Of a DNA stretch of 49,631 nt, positions 16,714 through 25,608 are shown in pieces (the first letter of the stretch is position 1; each line of letters starts with the position of its first letter). The notes under the pieces were generated by a model. The model worked only from the letters and a program-made list of their open reading frames with translations. It searched no databases and was not told the DNA's origin. The translations under genes were made by a program, and so were the position numbers. Location of the stretch: assembly GCA_002471845.1 (NCBI GenBank), contig DKQT01000019.1, positions 1 to 49,631 on the forward strand, given 5' to 3'. The DNA is from Fidelibacterota bacterium UBA7301. GTDB lineage: Bacteria; Fidelibacterota; Marinisomatia; Marinisomatales; TCS55.

Positions 16714-16718
16714 CCCCC
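16714..16718 (-). promoter_or_regulatory. Ribosome-binding-like GGGGG before the ATT codon
   Basis: On the minus strand TAGGGGGT precedes the ATT at 16708 with a five-base spacer, which is right for initiation there and far too distant for the TTG at 16660. The TAG within it is the in-frame stop that limits the reading frame. Confidence 0.4.
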
Positions 16719-16730
16719 TAATTGTTAATG

Positions 16731-18560
16731 TTAATCTGAAGTTTTTCCAGCTAATAAAAGCCAGCCGCGAGCATCGTTATTTGCCGGATCAATCTCTATT
16801 GATCGTGTCCAAGCAGCCTTTGCCAAAGCCGATTCTTTCATTTTCCAATATGTAATACCAAGACCCAGATAAGTTTGCGCATCATTCGGCTTTAGTTCTA
16901 TAGCTTCTTGATAAGCCGCCAGGGATTCCCTGAACATATCTTTATCCCGGTAAAACCCGCCCAGCGTGCGCATGGATCCCGGGAGCCATTTACCAGAATA
17001 TTTATTGACACTTAATGCTTTTCGAAAGGAAGTTTGACCCAGGCCGGCTTCGCCTACACGATTATACTCGACAGCTAATATATAATATGCTTGGGGCAAT
17101 AAAACCCGAACCTCTTGGCTATGGGGATCATAATGGAGTAAATCTTCCCAGGATGCGGCTGCTCTTCCCCACTCACTACCCTTGAAATAACTAAGGCCCT
17201 GCTTGAACCTGGAATCTGTATCTACCGGATCGATTCGAATCGCATCCCCATATGTCAAAGCAGCATATACATGTTTTCCCTGGGAATAATAAAGGTCAGC
17301 CAAAGCAACATAAGATTCATGATGAGCGGGATCCCGTTTAATAGTTTCCTGGAAACTGGCTTTGGCTTTATCCGTGTTTCCCATACCCAAAAAAGCTTTG
17401 CCTTTAAGATAAATAAAACCACTCTGCCGCGGAAACATATCCTGACCGCCCTGTGCCAGTTTAGCTGCGTATTCATAATTCCGGTCATCCAGGTTTTTTC
17501 GTATGGTCTTCATCCGCTGGCCGGGGCCCGTAGGGTCACGCTCGGCTGATTTCGATAAAATATTATCGGATAAATTGCGTTTTTCTGTCGTTCCAAATAA
17601 GGTGGCCATAGCCTCAATAGTGGCCCGATGATCAGGCTGGACTTCCATCGCCTCATCAAAAGAATTGCGCGCTTTTCTCAATTGGCCGAAGCGGGCATAA
17701 AACGATCCGAGGTGGAAATGGGCATCGGCATTGTAAGGATTCTGTGCAGCTAATTTTAAATATATCTCTTTCGCATCTTCGAATCGGCCAATAGCTTCAT
17801 AGTTCCGGGCAAGATCAACCTGCAGCCGATGGTCATTCGGTTCGGTACGGGCGGCTTTCTCAAGGTCTGCTGTGGTGGGTGTCCGTTTCATATCCACCCT
17901 TTGGATTTTCTTTTTATCCCCGTCATCCAGGTAATTGGTGGCCCGGGCCAGGTTTCGAGAACTCAGTTCAAAGGCTTCAGCAATGTTATAGATATCGTTG
18001 GCATACTTCACGGGACTGATGGTGGGAATATCCGACATTTTAGGAACTTTAGCCTTGGTCGGTTTGGATACCGCCACGCTCTTCCCGCTTTTTTTCAGGA
18101 TGGCCTGGAGCTGTTGAATTTTCTTTTTATTTGAAGCGGAAGGATTAAGCCTGTAAGCTTTCTGAAAATCCTGTAGAGCGCCAGCATAATCCTTTTTCTT
18201 GGCTTTGGAATTACCTCTTTTTGCAAATGCCGTTGCTTGAGCAGCCTGCTTTTTCGAAGGTTTTTTATTACTGGATTTGGTCCCGTCCTGCTTTTTAGCC
18301 AGTGATGTGAGCTGCTGTACTTTCTTTTTATAATTGGACGTTGGTGTCAGTTTGTAGGCTTTTTTATAATCGGAAAGTGCGCCTTTATAGTCCTTTTTCT
18401 TCGCTTTTGCATTCCCTCGCTTGGCATACTTTGAAGCCTGAGCTGCTTTGGCTTTCTTGGATTGCGCCACTACAATGGCAGCATTATTTGAGACAGGTAG
18501 AATCCCAACCATTGCTATGGCCAGGATGATTCGGGTTGTCCAGAGGTAAATCAGTCGCAT
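16731..18560 (-). CDS. Exported TPR protein with duplicated Lys-rich N-terminal unit
   Basis: 609 residues. It starts with a signal-anchor or signal peptide (RIILAIAMVGILPVSNNAA). Two related units of about 47 residues lie at about 39-85 and 106-152, each with YAKRGNAKAKKKDY or FAKRGNSKAKKKDY and a TPR-like GALxDYxKAYxLxP part, joined by basic linkers. Six or more TPRs follow (RLQVDLARNYEAIGRFEDAK; ADAHFHLGSFYARFGQLRKA; AHHESYVALADLYYSQGKH; TYLGLGITYWKMKESALAKA). It is probably a periplasmic or membrane-anchored scaffold; the partner is unknown. The basic N-terminal units might bind nucleic acid or an acidic polymer, which is speculation. Confidence 0.8.
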   Translation of the reverse strand: MRLIYLWTTRIILAIAMVGILPVSNNAAIVVAQSKKAKAAQASKYAKRGNAKAKKKDYKGALSDYKKAYKLTPTSNYKKKVQQLTSLAKKQDGTKSSNKKPSKKQAAQATAFAKRGNSKAKKKDYAGALQDFQKAYRLNPSASNKKKIQQLQAILKKSGKSVAVSKPTKAKVPKMSDIPTISPVKYANDIYNIAEAFELSSRNLARATNYLDDGDKKKIQRVDMKRTPTTADLEKAARTEPNDHRLQVDLARNYEAIGRFEDAKEIYLKLAAQNPYNADAHFHLGSFYARFGQLRKARNSFDEAMEVQPDHRATIEAMATLFGTTEKRNLSDNILSKSAERDPTGPGQRMKTIRKNLDDRNYEYAAKLAQGGQDMFPRQSGFIYLKGKAFLGMGNTDKAKASFQETIKRDPAHHESYVALADLYYSQGKHVYAALTYGDAIRIDPVDTDSRFKQGLSYFKGSEWGRAAASWEDLLHYDPHSQEVRVLLPQAYYILAVEYNRVGEAGLGQTSFRKALSVNKYSGKWLPGSMRTLGGFYRDKDMFRESLAAYQEAIELKPNDAQTYLGLGITYWKMKESALAKAAWTRSIEIDPANNDARGWLLLAGKTSD

Positions 18561-18662
18561 GGCACTAATTCGAATTTACAACTTACGTACCTATAAGAAA
18601 GGTCTATTTTATCGGAAAGCGGACAGAGGCACCCATTTGGTATTTATCACCTACATGTTTAA

Positions 18663-18992
18663 TTAATGATCTTCCGGCATTTTGCAGCATATCTCCAGCT
18701 TGGCATATGCTTCGGAATCGGCCTTTTTATCATTCACACTATACCCTACGGACGTAATGACATTCTCTATGGCAGCTAAATCCAGAATAGATGCCTTGTA
18801 AGTCACTTTCCCGGAATTTCCTTTTAAGTCCACTTCGACTTTTTTAACGCCATCCAGTGCCGCTACAGCTTCTTCCACAACAGAAGCGCACATCATACAT
18901 TGCATTGATTCTAATTTTAGCTCAGCTGTTTTAATATCGCCACTGCAACTAATTAAAAAGCCGACAGCTAGCATACTTATTATTGATTTCAT
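18663..18992 (-). CDS. HMA-domain lipoprotein (heavy-metal binding)
   Basis: About 109 residues. The start at 18992 is favoured by a GAGG five bases upstream over the in-frame ATG at 19007. The lipoprotein signal is MKSIISMLAVGFLISC with Cys16 as lipidation site. The rest is a heavy-metal-associated domain with the metal loop MQCMMC (Cys32, Cys35), followed by helix and strand elements (EEAVAALDGVKKVEVDLKGN, ENVITSVGYSV). The tail has an extra Cys pair (LEICCKMPEDH). HMA domains bind Cu(I), Hg(II) or similar soft metals and pass them on. Its position downstream of a CusCBA-type pump suggests envelope metal capture. Confidence 0.88.
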   Translation of the reverse strand: MKSIISMLAVGFLISCSGDIKTAELKLESMQCMMCASVVEEAVAALDGVKKVEVDLKGNSGKVTYKASILDLAAIENVITSVGYSVNDKKADSEAYAKLEICCKMPEDH

Positions 18993-18997
18993 CTTTT

Positions 18998-19001
18998 CCT
19001 C
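18998..19001 (-). promoter_or_regulatory. Ribosome binding site deciding the HMA lipoprotein start
   Basis: GAGG on the minus strand, five bases before the ATG at 18992. It lies inside the five codons that the upstream ATG at 19007 would add, so it argues for the shorter form that begins directly with the lipoprotein signal. Confidence 0.6.
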
Positions 19002-19116
19002 TTTCATGTGTTTATCGGGATTATATTTGTATGGAAAGGTAGAATATTAATCCCATTTGTCTAATAGATTGAAAAGGATTATAAAGAACAAATTGAATAA
19101 TTTTTTTCTAATTTAT

Positions 19117-19308
19117 TTAGAATGTGAGTACCTTCTCACTTTCAATGGTCCATTCAGCAATGGTATCCAAACCACTTTATACTACACCATCATCCATCAT
19201 GAAGATTCTAACAGGCTCTTTCTTCTTGATAAGTGTTAACGCAATGCGCAATGCATTATATGATATTTCCTTTCCGTAAGGTGTGTGATTCAATATGAAT
19301 GTTACCAT
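19117..19308 (-). pseudogene. Decayed DsrE-family gene with internal deletion and stop
   Basis: This 365-base stretch between two genes holds a broken gene. From ATG 19308 the frame reads MVTFILNHTPYGKEISYNAL and then ALTLIKKKEPVRIFMMDDGVV, the classical N-terminus of small DsrE/DsrF-like sulfur-relay proteins. It stops at a TAA (19177-19179). The same frame continues SGLDTIAEWTIESEKVLTF to a second stop at 19117, which is the classical DsrE C-terminus (xMDELAEWTLEADKVLxF). The roughly 50 residues in between, which hold the conserved Cys region, are missing. A complete protein would be about 115 residues. It lies just downstream of an SQR-like gene, a common pairing. The rest of the gap, 19009-19116, shows nothing else recognised. 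Confidence 0.8.
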
Positions 19309-19373
19309 AATTCATTCCCCCTTTTTATTTATTGACGACTATTCGCTCACTAATTTCGCAAATTGTTTATTCA

Positions 19374-20564
19374 TTAAAACCACCTCCGGAACCAATCTTT
19401 TTCAAAGAGTACTTTACCTGCATGCCAATGGACTCCCGGTTTATACATTTTAACTTCCGGCAGTGGTTCATGATAGAAATTTCCTCGAGCAAATCCTGCT
19501 TTTCCATCTCCCAATTCGATAAAACATTCGCCGTCACCAGTAAATGCTTTTCGTTTTCCTGAACCTAAAATATCCACAGCAATATTATGTGCCACAACTT
19601 CCGCTTGATAATGGGCAAAAACACCGGCTTTGGGGAGAGGTTTCCCCAATGCTAAAGGAATACCGGTTACATCACCAATCGCGAATACATTTTCAAACTG
19701 TGTTTCAAGTGTGTTGCGGTCAACGGGTATCCAACCCGATTCTCCTGTGAGGCCTGCACCCTTTACAACATCCGGTACTTTATGAGTCGGCACATAGGCG
19801 AGTAAATCAGTATGGGCAACATTACCATTTGAAAAGTGAAGTGTTTTTTCTTCTGAATTAACGCTTTCTAATTGATGGTTAGGGAAATATCGAATTCCCT
19901 TACTTACTACCATTTGTCTCACTGCACCAGAAAGATCTTTTCCGGCAACGCCCATTGGTCCCGGTTCTGCTGCATAAAGTGAAATATTCACCTTGTCTCG
20001 AATCTTCCTTTTCCTGCAATCGTATTCCAACAGCATAGCCATCTCATAGGGAGCTGCAGGACATTTATAAGGAAGTGACGTAATCAAGACCGTAAGGTCT
20101 CCTCCTTGGAATCCCTTCAATGAATCACGGAGATTCTCCGCACCTTCTAGTGAATAAAAATTATGTCCTATTCCTTCCAATCCTTTGATGGAATCGGGGA
20201 CTAAATCAGCACCCATTGCTACAACCATATAATCACCAGAGTAAATTTTCCCATTCACTTGAACCGTTTTATTTTCTCCGTTTATTTCCGCGATTTCGCC
20301 TTCTACAATATTAATTCCTTTTTTCTTTAAAGTGTTCAAATCTTTACAGATTTTGTCCGGTTTTCTTACGCCCGTTGCCAGCCAGGGAAATGAGGGGGAA
20401 AATTTGAATTGTCTTTCCTTATCTATCAAAATAATTCGATGGTTTTTACCAATGGATTGACTTAATACGTTAGCGGTAATAAGACCGCCAACACCAGCCC
20501 CGAGAATCAAAACTGTTTTTTGAAGTATATCTGCATCTGTTTTTGTTTTTGATTTAATGATCAT
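19374..20564 (-). CDS. Sulfide:quinone oxidoreductase-like FAD protein
   Basis: Flavoprotein of the SQR/flavocytochrome c sulfide dehydrogenase type, 396 residues. It has an N-terminal FAD fold (LILGAGVGGLITANVL, glycines 22-27), the hydrophobic SPSFPWLATGVR region, a central cysteine in SLPYKCPAAPYEMA (Cys168) and a second in GDGECFIELGDGKAGF (Cys347). These two match the redox-active pair of SQR enzymes. The second dinucleotide-binding region ends FENVFAIGDVTGIP. SQR oxidises sulfide to polysulfide and reduces quinone at the membrane surface; here it may detoxify sulfide. A broken DsrE gene follows, and a heavy-metal efflux operon precedes it, so metal-sulfide stress is a reasonable context. 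Exact SQR type is not determined. Confidence 0.85.
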   Translation of the reverse strand: MIIKSKTKTDADILQKTVLILGAGVGGLITANVLSQSIGKNHRIILIDKERQFKFSPSFPWLATGVRKPDKICKDLNTLKKKGINIVEGEIAEINGENKTVQVNGKIYSGDYMVVAMGADLVPDSIKGLEGIGHNFYSLEGAENLRDSLKGFQGGDLTVLITSLPYKCPAAPYEMAMLLEYDCRKRKIRDKVNISLYAAEPGPMGVAGKDLSGAVRQMVVSKGIRYFPNHQLESVNSEEKTLHFSNGNVAHTDLLAYVPTHKVPDVVKGAGLTGESGWIPVDRNTLETQFENVFAIGDVTGIPLALGKPLPKAGVFAHYQAEVVAHNIAVDILGSGKRKAFTGDGECFIELGDGKAGFARGNFYHEPLPEVKMYKPGVHWHAGKVLFEKDWFRRWF

Positions 20565-20594
20565 GACAATAACCTTTTTTTACCATGCCCAAAT

Positions 20595-23500
20595 TTACTT
20601 TTCTATCTTATTTAATTTTGAATTAATTCGTCTTTCTTGAATTGTTGAATACAAAATGGGTACCACAAATGTGGTTAAAATTGCAAATACCATTCCCCCG
20701 AATGAAGGAATCGCCATGGGCACCATTACGTCTGCACCACGCCCTGTAGACATGAGTACAGGAAATAAGGCCAATACAGTTGTAGCAGCCGTCATCATGG
20801 CAGGACGAATTCGTCTTTCACCCGCAAATACTACGGATTTACGAATCTCTTCTATGGTTCTCGGCTTTCGCTCCCTAAAACTTTGATCCAGATAAGTGCT
20901 GATAATTACGCCATTATCACTGGCAATACCAAATAATGCCAAAAATCCTACCCACACCGCAACGCTCAAATTCACCGGGTATATCTGGAATAAATTCCGC
21001 ATATTTTCACCGAATAAGCTGAAATTCAAAAACCAATCCTGGCCGTATAACCACAACATCACAAATCCACCGGACCACGCAACAAAAATACCACTAAATA
21101 CTATTAATGTTGTTGTTATCTGCTTGAACTGAAAGTATAATATTAAGAATATAATTGCCAGTGCCAACGGTAATACGACCGCAAGTTTCTTGGATGCGCG
21201 GATCTGGTTTTCATAACTCCCTGCAAAGGTATAACTGACCCCGTTCGGTACATCCAATTCTCCACTTTCGATTAATGAATTCAAATACCTTTGGGCCGAT
21301 TCAACTACATCCACTTCTGCCCAATCACTTTTTCTGTCAAACAGAACATATCCCATTTTGAACGTATTTTCACTTTTGATCACTTGAGGTCCACGGACAT
21401 AATTCACTTCAGCCAATTGAATTAATGGAATTTGTGCGCCATTTGGCGCAGGAATAAGGATCTTATCTAACGATTCAATCTTATCCCTGAATTCCCGCAT
21501 ATATCGCACACGGACAGGATACCGCTCCCGCCCTTCTACCGTCGAAGTGATTGGCATGCCTCCCACTGCCACTTCAATGGCATGCTGGACCTGTTTCAGG
21601 GTAATCCCATAGCGGGCTGTGGCTTTGCGATCAATATCAATTTCAAGGTATGGTTTCCCTATAACACGGTCCGCAAAGACCATATCAGCTTTCACACCGG
21701 GAACATTTTTTAAATGTTTTTCTAATTCCATACCAAATGATTCGATCGTACTTAAATCCGGCCCCTTTACTTTAATCCCCATGGGGGCACGCATACCACT
21801 TTGGAGCATGACCAGCCGTGCAGAAATGGGCTGAAGCTTGGGTGCTGATGTGGTTCCCGGGATTTGAGCTACCTTTACTAATTCATCCCAAATATCATCG
21901 GACGACTTAATGTGGTTTCGCCACAAGCGAATGGATTTACCATTTGCATCAATGCTATACTCCGGTTTGTAAGCAACAATCGTTTCAACCATACTCAGGG
22001 GAGCCGGATCCAATGGTGAATCCACTCGTCCGATTTTACCTACCACCGATTCTACTTCAGGTACAGAATACAATGCTTTATCCAGGATCTGTAAAACATC
22101 AATGGATTCTTCCATCCCCGCGTGGGGCATGGTGGTTGGCATATACAGGAAAGAGCCCTCATCCAATGGTGGCATAAATTCTTTTCCCAATCCGGGGTAG
22201 GCATGATGCAACGCGGTGACTGGTCGGGAAGAACGGATCATTTTAGGCATCCATCCTGTGAAAGAATCAAATCCAAGCCATACGACTAATCCAAAGATGG
22301 TTACGAAAGCCGGCAAGGATAATGCTTTTAATTTATGGTTCAAGGCCCATACGAGCATTTTGGGATAGACCCGAGTAAAGGCCGTTACAACGCCCATGAT
22401 AATGGCGATGATCACCGCCGCGAAAATGATATTCAGGAAAAATCCTTTTTGAAGTCCTAGAGGCATCCATGTGATGGCTAAAATAATAACCCCAATGATA
22501 ATGACCAATCCATTGCCCAGCCAAGGGACTCGATGAAATAATTTTGGTGTTTTAAAGAAGGATGGTTTCTTTTTCATACGCAATAGCCAATTAGCTAAAA
22601 CCGGCAGAACCATTAATGCAATAATTACCGAAGCTACTAAGGCAAACGTCTTGGTATAAGCCAATGGTTTAAAGAGTTTTCCTTCCGCGCCGATCATGGT
22701 AAATACGGGCAAAAAACTGATAACTGTGGTCGAAACAGCCGTCACAACCGCTCCGCTTACTTCAGACACAGCGTTAAAGATCACCGCCTTTGTTTTCTCT
22801 TTGGCCAGCTCTATATGTTTCAGAATGTTCTCAGTAACCACAATACCCATATCCACAATGGTTCCGATAGCAATGGCGATTCCCGATAAAGCAACAATAT
22901 TCGCATCCACTTTGAATAATTTCATGCCAATAAATACCATCATTACCGTCAGAGGAAGCATGCTGGATATAAGCAGGGATGTGCGAAAATGCATCACCAT
23001 GACCAAAATCACAATTATGGTAATTAAGATTTCATTCCGCAATGCGTGGTTCAATGTGCCTAATGTTTCATAAATCAGCCCTGTGCGATCATAATATGGT
23101 ACCACTGTCACTTGACTCTCGGTACCGTCTGACAAGGTCTTTTTAGGTAATCCCGGAGCAATTTCTTTAATTTTTTCTTTAACACTTTTAATAGTTGCCA
23201 GTGGATTCTCCCCGTAGCGTACAACCACAACGCCGCCTACCGCTTCGGCCCCCTCTTTATCCAGAACACCCCTTCTTAAGGCAGGACCTATCGCCACATT
23301 GGCCACATCTTTAATATAGATGGGCACATTGTTCCGGGATTTCACCACGGTGAATTCAATATCCTCAAGTGATTTGATAAAGCCCAAACCACGCACCATG
23401 TATTCCACTCGATTTACTTCAATTGTTCGGGCACCTACATCCAGGTTGGATTGACGAACGGCATTAAATACATCGATCAACTGAATGCCATGTTCCCGCA

Positions 23501-24140
23501 TGGCAATTGGATCCACATCAATTTGGTATTCCTTCACGAATCCACCAATGGATGCCACTTCTGCCACACCATCTGCGGACTGAAGTGCATATCGCACTGT
23601 CCAATCCTGTATACTGCGTAATTCCTGTAAATCCCAACCGCCTGTAGGATTCCCGTCTGCATTTCGCCCTTCGAGGGTATACCAGAATACTTGTCCCAAG
23701 GCGGTTGCATCAGGGCCCAATGTGGGTTGGACACCCTGCGGTAGTGTTCCTGTTGGGAGTGAATTCAGTTTTTCAAGAATCCGAGAACGGGACCAGTAAA
23801 ATTCCACCTCTTCATTAAAAATGACGTAGATGGTTGAAAAGCCGAACATGGAAAAGGATCGAACCGTCTTCACATCGGGAATTCCCAACAATGCAGTGGT
23901 CAATGGATAGGTGACTTGATCCTCAATATCCTGGGGACTTCTGCCTACCCATTTTGTAAAAACAATTTGCTGATTTTCACCGATGTCAGGGATCGCATCC
24001 ACGGGAATCGGGTCTCTGGGCAACGCACCAATTTTCCAATCAAATGGTGCCACCATCATGCCCCAAACAACTATGGCGGTTAAAAATATTCCGACCACAA
24101 GTTTCTTGTTTAGGCAGTATTGAATAAGTTTATCTAGCAT
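20595..24140 (-). CDS. cusA: Heavy-metal efflux RND permease, CusA/CzcA family
   Basis: Inner-membrane proton-driven pump of the HME-RND family. It works with the adaptor and outer-membrane factor encoded just upstream. 1181 residues versus about 1050 for CusA. N-terminus (MLDKLIQYCLNKKLVVGIFL), the porter segment IPDIGENQQIVFTKWVGRSP, and the proton-relay helix GIAIAIGTIVDMGIVVTEN with Asp430 and Glu437 are all present. Met-rich stretches (FLYMPTTMPHAGMEES; LVMLQSGMRAPMGIKVKG) favour Cu(I)/Ag(I) over Zn/Co, which is inference. Extra length comes mainly from an insertion at about 525-600 with two more hydrophobic segments and another near the C-terminal helices (WLYGQDWFLNFSLFGENMRN). It starts 34 bases after the adaptor gene. 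Confidence 0.92.
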   Translation of the reverse strand: MLDKLIQYCLNKKLVVGIFLTAIVVWGMMVAPFDWKIGALPRDPIPVDAIPDIGENQQIVFTKWVGRSPQDIEDQVTYPLTTALLGIPDVKTVRSFSMFGFSTIYVIFNEEVEFYWSRSRILEKLNSLPTGTLPQGVQPTLGPDATALGQVFWYTLEGRNADGNPTGGWDLQELRSIQDWTVRYALQSADGVAEVASIGGFVKEYQIDVDPIAMREHGIQLIDVFNAVRQSNLDVGARTIEVNRVEYMVRGLGFIKSLEDIEFTVVKSRNNVPIYIKDVANVAIGPALRRGVLDKEGAEAVGGVVVVRYGENPLATIKSVKEKIKEIAPGLPKKTLSDGTESQVTVVPYYDRTGLIYETLGTLNHALRNEILITIIVILVMVMHFRTSLLISSMLPLTVMMVFIGMKLFKVDANIVALSGIAIAIGTIVDMGIVVTENILKHIELAKEKTKAVIFNAVSEVSGAVVTAVSTTVISFLPVFTMIGAEGKLFKPLAYTKTFALVASVIIALMVLPVLANWLLRMKKKPSFFKTPKLFHRVPWLGNGLVIIIGVIILAITWMPLGLQKGFFLNIIFAAVIIAIIMGVVTAFTRVYPKMLVWALNHKLKALSLPAFVTIFGLVVWLGFDSFTGWMPKMIRSSRPVTALHHAYPGLGKEFMPPLDEGSFLYMPTTMPHAGMEESIDVLQILDKALYSVPEVESVVGKIGRVDSPLDPAPLSMVETIVAYKPEYSIDANGKSIRLWRNHIKSSDDIWDELVKVAQIPGTTSAPKLQPISARLVMLQSGMRAPMGIKVKGPDLSTIESFGMELEKHLKNVPGVKADMVFADRVIGKPYLEIDIDRKATARYGITLKQVQHAIEVAVGGMPITSTVEGRERYPVRVRYMREFRDKIESLDKILIPAPNGAQIPLIQLAEVNYVRGPQVIKSENTFKMGYVLFDRKSDWAEVDVVESAQRYLNSLIESGELDVPNGVSYTFAGSYENQIRASKKLAVVLPLALAIIFLILYFQFKQITTTLIVFSGIFVAWSGGFVMLWLYGQDWFLNFSLFGENMRNLFQIYPVNLSVAVWVGFLALFGIASDNGVIISTYLDQSFRERKPRTIEEIRKSVVFAGERRIRPAMMTAATTVLALFPVLMSTGRGADVMVPMAIPSFGGMVFAILTTFVVPILYSTIQERRINSKLNKIEK

Positions 24141-24174
24141 AATTATCTCAATGTTGGTGTATCATGGGTTAAAC

Positions 24175-25608
24175 TTAATCCAGATCAGGACTGACATTCA
24201 TCATACTGGGCTTTGCAGAAATCTGCATGGCGCTGTCAATTTTGAAATTGCCCTTTACCACCACTTCATCACCCTCAGATAGTCCGGATTTAACCACATA
24301 TTGTTTTCCCACACGTGTACCCAAAACAATTTCACGTCCTTCAAAAATCGGCTCATCCCCGGGCACTTTTATATAGACAATCGCCCGGTTGCCGGTTTTA
24401 AGTACTGCACTGGCGGGTATCAATAAATTTTCATGGCGATAGCCCGGTTTGCGAACGATACCCATAGATTCTGATTTAACTAGATTCATTCCACATATTA
24501 GGCAAATACCAGACTTTTCTTGAACCACTTCCGGGTGCATTGGACAAACCCACTTATTCGCCAATTCGGGATTGATCGCTTTTCCTTCGCCACCAAGGAA
24601 TGCTTGAATCGAACCGCGAACAAACATACCCGGTTTCAATTCACCATCCGGATTGGCAACATTGATACGTACTTTTACGGTCCTGGTCTTCTCATCGACT
24701 ATCGGATCAATAAATACGACTCTTCCCATAAATGTCTTCCCGGGAATCCCGCTTGTGGTAAAGGATACATCCTGCCCGAATGCCAACCAGGGCAGATCGG
24801 TTTCATAGGCCTCCAAGATGACCCATACTCTGTCTAAATCGGCAATGGTATATATATTGGTACCCGTTTTTACATAGGCACCTTCAACACTATTTTTTTG
24901 AATCACCACGCCGGACATGGGACTATAAACTGTAACCACATCGGAGGGCGTTTCACCCATTTCAATGGCCTTGATTTGTTCATCCACCAACCCCATTAGG
25001 CGAAGTTTTTCCCGCACTGCCAACAAATTTGATTCCATAGATTTTTGATATGAAGCGGATTGAGATGAACCAGTACCTACTAATTTCCGCGCTTGAATCA
25101 ATTCCTCCTGTGCTGCATACAGATCCGGACTGTAGAGTTCGATCATGTGATCCCCTTTATTCACCGTGATGCCTGTATAATCCACAAACATCCTTTCTAC
25201 GCGACCCGGAACCCAAGCAGTGATATTCCCGATTCTGGATTCATCGTAAACCACTTTCCCGGATAATTGAATGTCCATTTCTGCTTTACCATATAATACG
25301 GCCACGGTTTCGATATTGGCTAACTTTACTGCATCTTCTGACATGGATAATTGATTTGGCTTCAATCCGCTCCCAGTACGTTCTAATGGAATCAAGTCCA
25401 TAAAGCAAATGGGGCACTGGCCTTTTTCAGGCAATTGCACATTTGGATGCATCGAGCAGATCCACACTTGGGATGAAGTGCTGTGAGTACTATGAGTGAC
25501 ACTTTCAGAGGTAGAACTGCCGCCCGTAAACCATGATCCCAATAAAAAGGCGATTAATACCAATCCGATGGTCAATTGGTTATCTTTAAAAATTTGTTTC
25601 AAATTCAT
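24175..25608 (-). CDS. cusB: RND efflux periplasmic adaptor, CusB family, with two heavy-metal binding domains
   Basis: Membrane-fusion protein that links the RND pump to the outer-membrane factor and delivers metal. 477 residues with an N-terminal membrane anchor (LTIGLVLIAFLLGSWFTGG) and a His/Ser/Thr-rich linker. A first heavy-metal-binding domain at about 49-75 reads WICSMHPNVQ and CPICFMDLIPLE. Then come barrel-sandwich, hairpin (LYAAQEELIQARKLVG) and beta-barrel parts. A second copy at about 352-380 reads WVCPMHPEV and GICLICGMNLVKSE, placed between the barrel and the membrane-proximal domain. Such CxMHP plus CPxCxM modules are usual for CusB-type adaptors, but two per protein is noteworthy. 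Its ATG overlaps the stop of the outer-membrane factor gene (ATGA). Confidence 0.92.
   Translation of the reverse strand: MNLKQIFKDNQLTIGLVLIAFLLGSWFTGGSSTSESVTHSTHSTSSQVWICSMHPNVQLPEKGQCPICFMDLIPLERTGSGLKPNQLSMSEDAVKLANIETVAVLYGKAEMDIQLSGKVVYDESRIGNITAWVPGRVERMFVDYTGITVNKGDHMIELYSPDLYAAQEELIQARKLVGTGSSQSASYQKSMESNLLAVREKLRLMGLVDEQIKAIEMGETPSDVVTVYSPMSGVVIQKNSVEGAYVKTGTNIYTIADLDRVWVILEAYETDLPWLAFGQDVSFTTSGIPGKTFMGRVVFIDPIVDEKTRTVKVRINVANPDGELKPGMFVRGSIQAFLGGEGKAINPELANKWVCPMHPEVVQEKSGICLICGMNLVKSESMGIVRKPGYRHENLLIPASAVLKTGNRAIVYIKVPGDEPIFEGREIVLGTRVGKQYVVKSGLSEGDEVVVKGNFKIDSAMQISAKPSMMNVSPDLD

Noticed and set aside
18604..18690. Minus-strand frame ending HVGDKYQMGASVRFPIK after the HMA lipoprotein gene
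   Set aside because: It looks like a barrel C-terminus, but it is only 28 codons, overlaps a real gene in another frame and ends in Lys, not an aromatic residue. Chance cannot be excluded.
19057..19239. 60-codon plus-strand frame in the gap before the SQR-like gene
   Set aside because: It lies opposite the DsrE remnant and has no ribosome site or recognisable protein features.
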